Position numbers and translations under genes: made by a program. DNA of 64,000 bases from positions 434,001 to 498,000 of the forward strand of contig NZ_FNKG01000001.1 of the NCBI RefSeq assembly GCF_900101675.1, in the 5' to 3' direction. Below, one piece after another: positions 26,037 to 34,460 of the stretch. The notes beneath the pieces were generated by a model. That model had not been told where the DNA came from. It did no database searches and worked only from the letters and a program-made list of their open reading frames with translations. The stretch comes from Curtobacterium sp. UNCCL20. GTDB taxonomy: Bacteria > Actinomycetota > Actinomycetes > Actinomycetales > Microbacteriaceae. Every line of letters begins with the position of its first letter. Positions within the stretch are counted from its first letter, which is position 1.

Positions 26037-26426
26037 ATGCGCATCGGAGACCTCGCCGCCGAGACCGGGGTGAGCGTCCGCTCGCTCCGGTACTACGAGG
26101 AACAGGGACTGCTCGCGGCCGACCGCACGCCGAGTGGACAGCGCGTGTACGGCGCGTCGGCACTCGACCGGGTGCGGCTCGTCCAGCAGCTGTTCGGCGC
26201 CGGTCTGCCCAGCCGCACCATCGTCCAGCTGCTGCCCTGCGTCGACGCCGGGGTGTCGACCCCGGAGTCGTTCGCGCTGCTCGTGTCGGAGCGCGACCGC
26301 ATCACGGCGCAGCTCGCGGAGCTCGAGGCCGCCCGGGACCGCCTCGACGAGGTCATCGCGATCACCGAGCACCCGACGGCCGAGCACTGCCCGGCGCTCC
26401 GCGAGCCGGAGGCCGCTGCGGCCTGA
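26037..26426 (+). CDS. MerR family regulator
   Basis: 129 residues. The N-terminal winged helix is typical (MRIGDLAAETGVSVRSLRYY, YEEQGLLAADRTPSGQRVY), followed by the dimer coiled coil (about 85-112). A single cysteine (C75) sits near the helix start and a second near the end (HCPAL), so a metal or thiol sensor is possible but not shown. SD GGAGGA before ATG 26037. Divergent from the SDR gene, its likely target. Confidence 0.88.
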   Translation: MRIGDLAAETGVSVRSLRYYEEQGLLAADRTPSGQRVYGASALDRVRLVQQLFGAGLPSRTIVQLLPCVDAGVSTPESFALLVSERDRITAQLAELEAARDRLDEVIAITEHPTAEHCPALREPEAAAA

Positions 26427-26492
26427 CTGCGTCCCGCTGCTTCGTGGTGCGAGGTGCCTCGCGCGGTGCGAGGTGCTCCGCGCGGTGCGAGG

Positions 26493-26879
26493 TCAGACGA
26501 GCGCGGCGATGAGCAGCGCGAGGAGCGCCAGCGCGGGCAGCGTGCCCTGCGTGATCGCAGCACGGCGCTTCGTGGCGTCACTGGCGAACAGCACGACCGC
26601 GGCGCCCAGCATGCTGCCGGTGCCGGCGACGACGAGGGCGATGCCCGCCGCAGCCGCACCGGCCGCGACGACGATGATCCCGATGAACGCCAGCAGCGCC
26701 AGGAACAGGTTGTAGAAGCCCTGGTTGAACGCGAGCTGGCGGGTGGCCCGGGCCTCGTCGTCGGTGGTGCCGAAGACCCCCTGCGCCCGCGGGGTCGTCC
26801 AGAGCACGGACTCCAACACGAAGATGTAGACGTGCAGCAGGGCGGCGAGCGCTGCGAGGACGAGGGCTGCGATGGTCAC
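26493..26879 (-). CDS. DUF1304 family membrane protein
   Basis: 128 residues and four membrane helices. The motif HVYIFVLESVLWTTPRA...VFG and NQGFYNLFLA are characteristic of DUF1304. GTG start with TAGGGT (complement of 26886-26891) ending six bases upstream, so probably leaderless. Between this gene and MerR are two copies of a GCGCGGTGCGAGGT sequence. Confidence 0.88.
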   Translation of the reverse strand: MTIAALVLAALAALLHVYIFVLESVLWTTPRAQGVFGTTDDEARATRQLAFNQGFYNLFLALLAFIGIIVVAAGAAAAGIALVVAGTGSMLGAAVVLFASDATKRRAAITQGTLPALALLALLIAALV

Positions 26880-26937
26880 GCGGCGACCCTACTGCAGGCG
26901 ATCGTCGGGGGGAGGGGCACGGTGCGAGGATCCGGAC

Positions 26938-26984
26938 GTGGTGCGAGGTGCGAAGGCCTCACCGGGTCCACGACCTCGCACCAC
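26938..26984 (-). terminator. hairpin after the secreted glycosidase gene
   Basis: 12-bp perfect stem GTGGTGCGAGGT/ACCTCGCACCAC with a loop of about 23 bases, ten bases past the stop of the minus-strand gene. The GTGCGAGGT unit recurs at 26446-26490 without forming a stem. Confidence 0.6.
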
Positions 26985-26993
26985 GCCACCGCG

Positions 26994-28676
26994 TCAGGGC
27001 TGGAACACCTGGATCTGGTCGAGCTCGGCGAACCCGGTCCCCTTCGTGAACGTCAGCGTGTTCGCGCCGGCCTTCAGGGTGACGGTCTTCTGCGCCCAGC
27101 CGAAGCGACCCCAGTTGACGGTCGGCGGGTAGCTGACCGAACCGGCCGAGGTGCCGTTGACCGCGAGCGCGTGCGTGCTCGTCGCGCCGGTGCCGTTGTC
27201 GTACCGCACGTTCACCGTGTAGGTCCCCGCGGTCGCCGCCTGAACCGTGAACTGCACGGAACTCGTCGGGTTGTTGATGTTGCCGACCTTGGCGCCACCG
27301 ACGGCGTCGGCTTGCGTGACGGTGCTGGTGTCGGTGCGGGTGGCGGACTCGGCCTCGTACCGTGCGGCGTTGATCGGGATCGACCCGACCCGCACGTCGT
27401 TGTACGTGGTGGTGAGGTTCTCGACGTTGGTTGCCTGGTAGAGCGTCTTCCCGTCGGCACTGGAGTCGAAGCTCTGTGCGAACCCGCTGAACGTGCCGCC
27501 CTCAGCGTCCCGGGCGTCGTACGTCACGGCGTAGGGCAGCTGCTCCCACGACCCCGAGCCCTGGTTCCGGTTGACGACGAAGTTCTGCCCACCGTCGATG
27601 TTGCCGGCGCTGTCGAGGGACCACTTCGACGAGACGACGATCATGCCGTTCGCGTTGCCGGCGGTGGGGATCCACCGGACCTCGGGCGACGAGCCCACAC
27701 CGCGGCCGTCGGGCAGCGCGATCTTCGTACCGATGCTCGTCTCCGGGCTCCAGTTCAGGCCGTCAGGCGAGACCTTGAAGTACACGGGAGCGGTGTTGTT
27801 CGTCTGGCTCGGGCGGTTGACGACCTCGAAGGTGGCGACGTAGTTGCCGTTCGGGATCCGGGTAACCGTGATCATGCCGGGTCGGTCACTCTTGTTCGTC
27901 GGCGCCGACACGTTGACCAGGGGACCCCAGGTCAGGCCGCCGTCCGTCGACCGTCGGTAGCTGACGGCCTGCAGCACACCGTTCGCCTTCTGCCGCTCGT
28001 CCGAGAAGTAGGTCACCAGTCCGCCGTTCGCGTCCACGGCGACCGACGGCTCCCACACCGTGGAGGTCGTCGACGTCGGGCTCGGGTCGTAGGTCGCGGG
28101 GCCGCCGGTGTCGACCGTGCTGAGGTACGACCAGGTCAGTCCGTGGTCGAGGCTCTTGTACGTGACGAGCCGGCTGCTGGAACGGTCGCTCGGCATGATC
28201 ATGCCGCTGAGCAGCAGTGTGCCGGCGGGCATGCTGCCGAGCTGGATCGGGGTCTCGTAGAGCGACGGCTGCGCGGTGCGAGTGAGCGTCGGGAACTGGG
28301 TGCTCGGCTTGACCGTGGCGACGCGGCTCCACGAGGTGCCGTTGTCGGTGCTCCGGTAGATCGGGTAGACCTGCACGCCGTTCTCGAGCACGAGTTGATC
28401 GAACGTGACGAACTGCTGGCCGTTCGCCGACCCGCTGTTCTTCAGGACGATCATCTTCGCGTAGGTCGTGCCCGCAGCGCGGCCGCCCTCGGGGTTGAAC
28501 GAGGAGCCCGCTGCCGGCGAGTACACGAGGGCTCCGTTGCCGGTCGTGACCGCCTGGGCGGGGAGGGGGCTGGCGACGCCGGCGACGAGGGCTGCCGCGG
28601 CGGCGGCAGCGGTGACGACGAGCGCGAGCGTTCGGCGTCGACGAGGCGCCGGAGCGGCGCCGAGGCGGAGGGACAT
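26994..28676 (-). CDS. secreted sialidase-superfamily glycosidase with C-terminal CBM
   Basis: 560 residues. Signal peptide about 1-42 (TLALVVTAAAAAAALVAGVASPLPAQA). Residues about 45-420 form a BNR/Asp-box propeller: YRSTDNGTSW, YKSLDHGLTW, RRSTDGGLTW and VSPDGLNW. The last 130 residues are a CBM35-like beta sandwich (ARYEAESATRTDTSTV ... TVNVRYDNG ... AELDQIQVFQ). Families with this fold include GH33 sialidases and GH93 exo-arabinanases; I cannot tell them apart by eye. It lies downstream of the sugar-uptake/GH1 operon, so a plant polysaccharide substrate is a fair inference. Confidence 0.85.
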   Translation of the reverse strand: MSLRLGAAPAPRRRRTLALVVTAAAAAAALVAGVASPLPAQAVTTGNGALVYSPAAGSSFNPEGGRAAGTTYAKMIVLKNSGSANGQQFVTFDQLVLENGVQVYPIYRSTDNGTSWSRVATVKPSTQFPTLTRTAQPSLYETPIQLGSMPAGTLLLSGMIMPSDRSSSRLVTYKSLDHGLTWSYLSTVDTGGPATYDPSPTSTTSTVWEPSVAVDANGGLVTYFSDERQKANGVLQAVSYRRSTDGGLTWGPLVNVSAPTNKSDRPGMITVTRIPNGNYVATFEVVNRPSQTNNTAPVYFKVSPDGLNWSPETSIGTKIALPDGRGVGSSPEVRWIPTAGNANGMIVVSSKWSLDSAGNIDGGQNFVVNRNQGSGSWEQLPYAVTYDARDAEGGTFSGFAQSFDSSADGKTLYQATNVENLTTTYNDVRVGSIPINAARYEAESATRTDTSTVTQADAVGGAKVGNINNPTSSVQFTVQAATAGTYTVNVRYDNGTGATSTHALAVNGTSAGSVSYPPTVNWGRFGWAQKTVTLKAGANTLTFTKGTGFAELDQIQVFQP

Positions 28677-28694
28677 GGTGCTCCGTTCGGTCAG

Positions 28695-28736
28695 GTGGTG
28701 CGGTGGTGGTGCGGTGGTGGTGCGGTGGTGGTGCGC
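28695..28736. repeat. 11-bp tandem repeat, about four copies
   Basis: Nearly four perfect copies of an 11-base unit (GGTGGTGCGGT) lie 20 bases upstream of the secreted glycosidase start, in its promoter region. Copy number in such arrays can change by slippage and so alter spacing between promoter elements. Confidence 0.85.
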
Positions 28737-28741
28737 GGAGA

Positions 28742-28785
28742 CGGACTGGAGGCGTGGGACCGACCCGACCCGCGCCTCCAGACCC
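28742..28785. repeat. GC-rich hairpin, family copy 5
   Basis: Stem CGGACTGGAGGCGTGGG against CCCGCGCCTCCAGACC with mismatches. It touches the stop codon of the GH1 gene on the minus strand and separates it from the tandem repeats. Confidence 0.75.
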
Positions 28786-30063
28786 TCAGCTGGTCGCCGT
28801 CAGGGCCGCTACCTCGGCTCGTGCCTGCCGCGCGTGCGCGGCGAAGGCGTCGGCGACCGGGTTGCGGCGACGGTCCAGGCCGCCGTCGCCGTCCTCGACG
28901 AGGTCGAAGAGGCCCATCGTGAGCAGGTGGTCCTGCCGGGGGGCGTCGCTGTGCCGCCAGGTCCACTCGTACATGTCGAACAGCGGCCACCAGGTGTACC
29001 CGACGACGGGTACCCCCTCGGAGCGGAGCTCGTGCACTGCGGCGACGGAGTCGTCGAGCCAGGCGATCCGCTCCGCCACGGAGCCGGTCACGCACGTCTC
29101 GGTCAGCATCACCGGGGCGCCGTACCGTTCGGCGTAGGTGGTGAGGACGTCGCGGAGTCCCTCGGTCCCGGTGTCCTCGTAGGGCCGCGGGTCGGCGAAC
29201 CCGCCGCCGTGGTGGACGCCGCGTTCGAAGACCTCGGTGGAGTGCAGCGGGTAGTAGTTGACGCCCATCACGTCCGGCCGGACCGCGTGCTCCCGGAACC
29301 AGGCCAGGTCGGCGTCGGTGACCCCACCGGACCGGAGCCGTCCGACGAGCGGGTGGTCGTCGTCGACGCCCCCGGTGACGAGGTCCTCGACGAGGAACGT
29401 CTGCGCGCGGAGCCTCGCCACCGTCTCCCGGTGCTCGGGCGCGTCGACGGCCCCGACGTACCGGATGCCGGCGTCGACGTGCACGAACGTCGCCGCGTCG
29501 CCGAGCTCCCGGGTGATCGCGTGCTGGGTCGTCACGAAGCCCTTCGCCAGGGCCGCGGCGATCCGGGCGGATCCCTCGGCGCCCGTCATGTACGGGGGCC
29601 AGTAGCCGTACTCGCCGGAGAACAGCGCGTGGATCACGGGCTCGTTGACGGGCGTGTAGTCCGTGGCGACGTCTCCGTACCGGGCGGCGAACCGGGCGGC
29701 GTACTCGGTGACGTGCGCGGGGTAGTCGGGGTTCGCGAACTGCCCGTCGAGCCAGAGCGGTGTGCCGTAGTGCAGCAGGTCCACCACCGGTCGGAGGCCC
29801 GTCTCGCGGAACCGCCGCATGACGCCGTCGACCCAGGACCAGTCCCAGACTCCCGGCTCCGGGGCGACGCGGTGCCACGGGACGCCCCAGCGCAGCAGCT
29901 CGGCACCGACGTCGACGGCGAGACCGAGGTCGGCGGCGTACTGCCGGTAGTGGTCGGTCAGCTCGTACTCGTCGATGGGCCGTTCTCCCGGCCGGGCCTG
30001 CGGGACGAAGGTGTCCTCGATGCCCAGGGCGAAGTGCAGGCGGCCGTCGGCGGACCAGTGCAT
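28786..30063 (-). CDS. glycoside hydrolase family 1 enzyme
   Basis: 425 residues, a TIM-barrel retaining glycosidase. The acid/base glutamate is E141 in TPVNEP and the nucleophile E322 in VMLTET. No signal peptide, so it works on imported oligosaccharides. Members hydrolyse beta-glucosides, galactosides or related sugars; the rather divergent N-terminus (FALGIEDTFVPQARPGERPIDEYELT) is a form seen in actinobacterial beta-glycosidases. Follows the two permease genes by 50 bases, so part of the same uptake operon. Confidence 0.85.
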   Translation of the reverse strand: MHWSADGRLHFALGIEDTFVPQARPGERPIDEYELTDHYRQYAADLGLAVDVGAELLRWGVPWHRVAPEPGVWDWSWVDGVMRRFRETGLRPVVDLLHYGTPLWLDGQFANPDYPAHVTEYAARFAARYGDVATDYTPVNEPVIHALFSGEYGYWPPYMTGAEGSARIAAALAKGFVTTQHAITRELGDAATFVHVDAGIRYVGAVDAPEHRETVARLRAQTFLVEDLVTGGVDDDHPLVGRLRSGGVTDADLAWFREHAVRPDVMGVNYYPLHSTEVFERGVHHGGGFADPRPYEDTGTEGLRDVLTTYAERYGAPVMLTETCVTGSVAERIAWLDDSVAAVHELRSEGVPVVGYTWWPLFDMYEWTWRHSDAPRQDHLLTMGLFDLVEDGDGGLDRRRNPVADAFAAHARQARAEVAALTATS

Positions 30064-30113
30064 GGTGTCTCGTTTCGTCGTGGTGCCGGTACCGGCGGGG
30101 TCCGCTGCGGTCG

Positions 30114-30986
30114 TCACTTGAGTCCGGTGCTGGCGACGCTCTCGATGAAGCGCCGCTGCACGAGCAGGAACATCACGGCCAGGGGCAGCACGGCGATCAG
30201 GGCGCCGGCCATCATCACGCCCTGCGGGATGATCCCGCCGGGCCCGGTCAGCAGGGTCAGCCCCGAGGTGATCGTCCCCATGTCCTGGTCGGTGGTGAAG
30301 ACCAGCGGCCAGAGCAGGTCGTTCCAGTTGTTGACGAACGTGAAGATCCCGAGGGTGAGGAGCGCGGGGACGGCGTTCGGCAGGATGACGCTCCGGAAGA
30401 TCCGCCACTCCGAGGCACCGTCGATGCGCGCCGCGTTGTCGAGGTCTCGGGGGAGGCCCGTGAAGAACTGTCGGAGGAAGAAGATCCCGAAGGCGTCGGC
30501 GGCGCGCGGTGCGATGAGGCCCGCGAAGGTGTTCACCCACCCGAGGTCGGAGACCAGCTGGTAGATCGGGATCAGGGTCGCCTGGAACGGGATCATCAGG
30601 CTCGCGATGATCACGATGAGCAGCACCTTGCTGCCCCGGAAGTCGAGCCGGGCCAGGGCGTACGCGGCGAGCGCGTCGAACGCCAGCGCGAACACGGTGA
30701 CCCCGCCGGCGAAGGCGAAGCTGTTGAGGATGAGCCGCCCGAAGGGCAGCTGGGTGAAGATCGCGCGGAAGTTGTCGAGCGTCCACGCGTGCGGGAAGAG
30801 CGTCGGCGGGTAGGCGTTCACCTCGCTCGCCGGCTTGAAGGCGGTGAGGACGATGATCGCCACGGGCAGCAGCACGGCGACGGTGACGACGAGGACGGCA
30901 GCGAAGCCGATCCACCGGAGGGACGGCTGCTTCCGCGTCACGGTGCGCCGCCGTGCTGCGGTGACGGGGCGGGCGAGAGCGGTCAT
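30114..30986 (-). CDS. carbohydrate ABC transporter permease (MalG-like)
   Basis: 290 residues, six membrane helices, with the EAA-loop sequence NAARIDGASEWRIFRSVILP that contacts the ATPase. Start ATG 30986 overlaps the partner permease stop (ATGA). No ATPase gene is in the operon, as is usual for actinobacterial sugar importers that share one ATPase (MsiK type). Confidence 0.92.
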   Translation of the reverse strand: MTALARPVTAARRRTVTRKQPSLRWIGFAAVLVVTVAVLLPVAIIVLTAFKPASEVNAYPPTLFPHAWTLDNFRAIFTQLPFGRLILNSFAFAGGVTVFALAFDALAAYALARLDFRGSKVLLIVIIASLMIPFQATLIPIYQLVSDLGWVNTFAGLIAPRAADAFGIFFLRQFFTGLPRDLDNAARIDGASEWRIFRSVILPNAVPALLTLGIFTFVNNWNDLLWPLVFTTDQDMGTITSGLTLLTGPGGIIPQGVMMAGALIAVLPLAVMFLLVQRRFIESVASTGLK

Positions 30987-31936
30987 GACGCGGTGTCCTC
31001 TCCGCGCTTCCCGAAGAACAGGAACTGCACGAGGCTGAGCAGCAGGGTCGCGATGAGCAGCACGTACGCGAGCGCCGACGCGAACCCGAGGTCGAGGTCC
31101 TTGAACCCGGACTGGTACACCTGCATGACGATGGTCTCCGTCGAGCGGTAGGGCCCACCGCCGGTGAGCACGTAGATCTGGTCGAACGCCTGCAGGGCCG
31201 CGATGAGGGCGACGATGACGACGAACGCCATCGTGTTGCTGAGCATCGGGAACGTCACGTTCGTGAACCGTTGGCGACCGTTCGCGCCGTCGAGCTGCGC
31301 GGCCTCGTACAGGCTGGTCGGGATCTCCTGCAGGCCGGCCAGGAAGATCACCATGTAGAAGCCGAAGCTCTTCCACACCGCGACGAGCACCACGGTCGGC
31401 ATCGCCAGCGTCGGGTCCTGCAGCACGTTGCCGAGGCGGATGCCCACGACCTGCAGCCAGTGGTTGAGCAGGCCGATCTGCGGGTCGAGCAGGTACGACC
31501 ACGCGAACGCCGCGACGGCCAGGGACACGATGAACGGCAGGAAGAGCGCCGACCGGAAGAAGCCGCGGAAGGGCAGCGCCGGATGGTTCAGCGCGAGGGC
31601 GAGCGCCAGTGCGACGGCGATCGCGACCGGGGTGAACAGGACCGCGTAGAGCGCCGTGTTCCCGATCGAGCGGAGCACGTCCGGGTCGGTGAAGACCCGG
31701 ACGTAGTTCGCCAGGCCGACGAACGACGGGTCGCCGAAACCGCTCGCATCGGTGAATGACAGCCGGAGCGCCGAGATCATCGGCCAGAGCACGAACGCGC
31801 CGAGGATGACGATCGCGGGGGCGAGGAAGCCGACGATGGTGGCTCGGCGCTTGAAACTGCCGCCGATCGGGGTCCGGCCGCCGAGCTGTCCCGGTGGCCG
31901 GTACCGACGTCGTCGGCCGAGTTGCTGCGTGGTCAC
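30983..31936 (-). CDS. carbohydrate ABC transporter permease (MalF-like)
   Basis: 317 residues, six helices after a basic cytoplasmic start; EAA loop EAAQLDGANGRQRFTNVTFP. Overlaps both neighbours by ATGA. Works with the 30114 permease and the binding protein at 31933. Confidence 0.92.
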   Translation of the reverse strand: MTTQQLGRRRRYRPPGQLGGRTPIGGSFKRRATIVGFLAPAIVILGAFVLWPMISALRLSFTDASGFGDPSFVGLANYVRVFTDPDVLRSIGNTALYAVLFTPVAIAVALALALALNHPALPFRGFFRSALFLPFIVSLAVAAFAWSYLLDPQIGLLNHWLQVVGIRLGNVLQDPTLAMPTVVLVAVWKSFGFYMVIFLAGLQEIPTSLYEAAQLDGANGRQRFTNVTFPMLSNTMAFVVIVALIAALQAFDQIYVLTGGGPYRSTETIVMQVYQSGFKDLDLGFASALAYVLLIATLLLSLVQFLFFGKRGEDTAS

Positions 31937-33195
31937 TTCAGTGCCGACTGGATGGTCGAGTCGGCGGTGGCGAGCAGCGCTGCCGGGTCACCACCGGCCA
32001 TGGACTTCTGCGTGGCGGTGTCGATCGCGGTGAGCACGTCCCCGCTGTCCACGACGCCGGGCAGGAGCGGGACGGTCTTGCCGGGCAGTCCGGTCAGGGT
32101 CGCCACGGTCGGGTTCGCGTCCACGTCGGCGGCCGTGACGTCGGTCCGCAGCGGCGGCCACCCGGAACCGAGCGCCCACTTCGCGGCGACGGTCTTCTCG
32201 TTGAAGTAGCTGAGGAACTGCTCGGCGGCGGCGCGCTTCGGGTCGTCCGTCTGGGCGGTGACGCCGAGGGAGATCCCGATCGCGGAGGCGACCTGCGCCT
32301 TCGGGCCGGCGGGGATCGCCGCGATGCCGTAGTCGATCTTCGATGCCTGGGCGACGCCGGCCATCCACGGGCCGCCGATCTCCATCGCGGTCTTGCCGGC
32401 GGTGAAGAGCTTGTCCGCGGCGATGCCGTCGACCCCGGTGGGCGAGATCTTGTCGTCCCGCACCGCCTTCGACCAGTACTCGAGCGTCTCCTTGTTGGCC
32501 GCGGAGTCGATCGTCGACTTCGTGCCGGCGGCGTTCGTGATCGAGCCGCCGTTGCCCGCGAACAGGCTCGGCCAGATGCCGTTGCCGACGGTCTGGTGGT
32601 CGGGCAGGACGAGGCCGTACTGCTCCGGGGTGCCGTCGCCGTTGGTGTCCTTCGTCAGCTTCTTCGCGTCCGCGACCCACTCGTCCCACGTGGTCGGGAA
32701 CGAGCTGATGCCGGCGTCGGCGAACAGCTTCTTGTTGTAGATCACGGAGAGGGGGACGAAGCCGCTGGGGACGCCGTACTCCTTGCCGTCGACGGTCTCC
32801 ATCGCGACGGCCTGCTCCTTGAGCTTCCCCGTGTTGCTGGAGTCCTTCGCGTAGAAGTCGCTGAGGTCGACGAGCGCCTTCTTCTCGGCGTAGACGGGCA
32901 GCCGGTCGGAGGTCATCGCGACGATGTCCGGCCCCTTCTTCGCCGACAGCGCGGGGAGCATCGTGTCGTCGATGACCGCCCACGTCTTGGTCTGGGTGGT
33001 GATCGTGACCTTGCTCTGCGACGCGTTGAAGTCCTTGACGATCTTGTCGAGGACCTTGCCGTCCGCCTCGGTGTACCCGTGCCAGAACGTCAGGTCGACG
33101 TGCGCGTTCGAGGACGAACCGGGCGAGCCGGCGCATCCGGCGAGGGAGATCGCCGCTGCTGCTGCGAGCGCGACGACCGCGATGTGCTTCTTCAT
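31933..33195 (-). CDS. sugar-binding lipoprotein of an ABC importer
   Basis: 420 residues. The lipoprotein signal ends in LAGC (residues 18-21). The mature part is a group-1 (MalE-like) solute-binding protein: LTFWHGYTEADGK, VTITTQ, GPDIVAM, YNKKLFADAG, TTWDEWVADAKKLT and GGPWMAG. First gene of the operon, preceded by a perfect 26-bp palindrome. The sugar is not evident; the coregulated GH1 enzyme suggests a beta-linked oligosaccharide. Confidence 0.92.
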   Translation of the reverse strand: MKKHIAVVALAAAAAISLAGCAGSPGSSSNAHVDLTFWHGYTEADGKVLDKIVKDFNASQSKVTITTQTKTWAVIDDTMLPALSAKKGPDIVAMTSDRLPVYAEKKALVDLSDFYAKDSSNTGKLKEQAVAMETVDGKEYGVPSGFVPLSVIYNKKLFADAGISSFPTTWDEWVADAKKLTKDTNGDGTPEQYGLVLPDHQTVGNGIWPSLFAGNGGSITNAAGTKSTIDSAANKETLEYWSKAVRDDKISPTGVDGIAADKLFTAGKTAMEIGGPWMAGVAQASKIDYGIAAIPAGPKAQVASAIGISLGVTAQTDDPKRAAAEQFLSYFNEKTVAAKWALGSGWPPLRTDVTAADVDANPTVATLTGLPGKTVPLLPGVVDSGDVLTAIDTATQKSMAGGDPAALLATADSTIQSALK

Positions 33196-33244
33196 TGAAC
33201 ACCTGCCATCCGTCCCGCACGTCGGTGTGGGGACCTCGTCTGCA

Positions 33245-33270
33245 CCAGATTTACACCGGTGTAAATCTGG
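33245..33270. promoter_or_regulatory. perfect 26-bp LacI-family operator
   Basis: CCAGATTTACACC followed by its exact reverse complement; centred CCGG with TTTACAC half-sites. It lies 50 bases upstream of the binding-protein start, between it and the LacI gene. LacI-family operators have this size and central CG, so the adjacent regulator is the obvious ligand. Confidence 0.85.
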
Positions 33271-33305
33271 ACAGTAGCCCCACTCGGAGACGGCGTCAAG
33301 GGTCG

Positions 33306-34355
33306 CTACGCCGACACGGCGCGCATCGGTGCCGCGGGTGCCGACGAGGCACGCACCACGAGCCGGTGCGGTGACCGGACGACCCCGGGTGCCGGCTGCT
33401 CGTCGTCCTCGAGTTGCGCCACGAGCATCCCGACGGCGGTCGACGCGACACGGTCGAGGTCGGCGGACACCGTGGTCAGGGCCGGCGTCGCGTACGCGGA
33501 CTCCTCGATGTCGTCGAACCCGACCACGGCGACGTCGTCCGGGACCGTGCGGCCCGCGAGCTGCAGCGCGCTCATCGCCCCGAGCGCCAGGGCGTCGTTG
33601 CAGCACACGATCGCGTCGACCTCGGTCCCCGCTTCGAGCAGCTGCCGTGCGGCCGCCGCCCCTTCGGCACGGTGCCAGAGGGCCGTCGGGACGATCCGTT
33701 CCGCCCGGTACGGGATCCCGTGCTCGGCCAGCGCCTCGCGATAGCCACGCAGGCGCTCCTCGGCCGTCCGCACCGGGCCGGCCGGCTCGGACCCGATGAA
33801 CGCGATGGCACGACGGCCCTCGTCGAGGAGGTGCCCGGTGGCGTCCCGGAGCGCGTCGGCGTTCGACATGGTGATGAAGGTGGCGGCACTGCCGGGGATC
33901 GGCTCACCGAGGACCACGAGCGGGAACTTCGCCTCGAGCGCGGCGGCATCGCTCGGCCGCACGGCGAGCGGGCTGTAGATGATCCCGTCGATCGAGTGCT
34001 CCCGCATCCGGGTGATCGCGTCCGCCTCGCGCACGCCGCTCGCCGTCTGCTCGATGAGGACCGTGTAGCCGACCGCACCGGCAGCGCGGATCACGGCGTC
34101 GGCGAGCTCGGCGAAGTACGCCTGCCGCAGCTCGGGGACCGCCAGCCCGAGGACCCGGGAGCGCCCGGCACGGAAGTTCCGGGCCGAGACGTTGATCTCG
34201 TACCCGAGCTCGTCCACCGCGGCCATCACCCGGTCGTGGGTCCGCGCGGAGACGTGCTCGTACCCGGCGAGGACGTTCGACACCGTCTTCTTGGAGACCC
34301 CGGCGAGGGCGGCGACGTCGCTCATCGTCGGCGGCGAGCGGTGGCCCTGGGCCAT
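33306..34355 (-). CDS. LacI family transcriptional regulator
   Basis: 349 residues. The helix-turn-helix is at about 10-35 (TMSDVAALAGVSKKTVSNVLAG) with hinge ELGYEINVSARNFRAGRS, then the periplasmic-binding-like sugar domain (VLGLAVPELRQAYFAELADAV ... IVCCNDALALGAM ... VVGFDDIEESAYATPALTTV). ATG 34355 has GGAGGTGAG upstream. Likely represses the sugar operon at 33195 until the inducer binds. Confidence 0.92.
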   Translation of the reverse strand: MAQGHRSPPTMSDVAALAGVSKKTVSNVLAGYEHVSARTHDRVMAAVDELGYEINVSARNFRAGRSRVLGLAVPELRQAYFAELADAVIRAAGAVGYTVLIEQTASGVREADAITRMREHSIDGIIYSPLAVRPSDAAALEAKFPLVVLGEPIPGSAATFITMSNADALRDATGHLLDEGRRAIAFIGSEPAGPVRTAEERLRGYREALAEHGIPYRAERIVPTALWHRAEGAAAARQLLEAGTEVDAIVCCNDALALGAMSALQLAGRTVPDDVAVVGFDDIEESAYATPALTTVSADLDRVASTAVGMLVAQLEDDEQPAPGVVRSPHRLVVRASSAPAAPMRAVSA

Positions 34356-34460
34356 GCGGCACTCACCTCCGGACGGTACGACTGCTGTCCGCAGGAACCT
34401 ACCGCACGCCCGTCCCCACACCGAGTACGGAGCCTCGCACCATCGCTCGGCGCCCGCAGG

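Noticed and set aside
26446-26490. Repeated GCGCGGTGCGAGGT units taken for a CRISPR or iteron
   Set aside because: Only two or three short imperfect copies, no spacers of constant size.
28695-28736. 11-bp tandem array considered as CRISPR
   Set aside because: Units are directly adjacent with no spacers.
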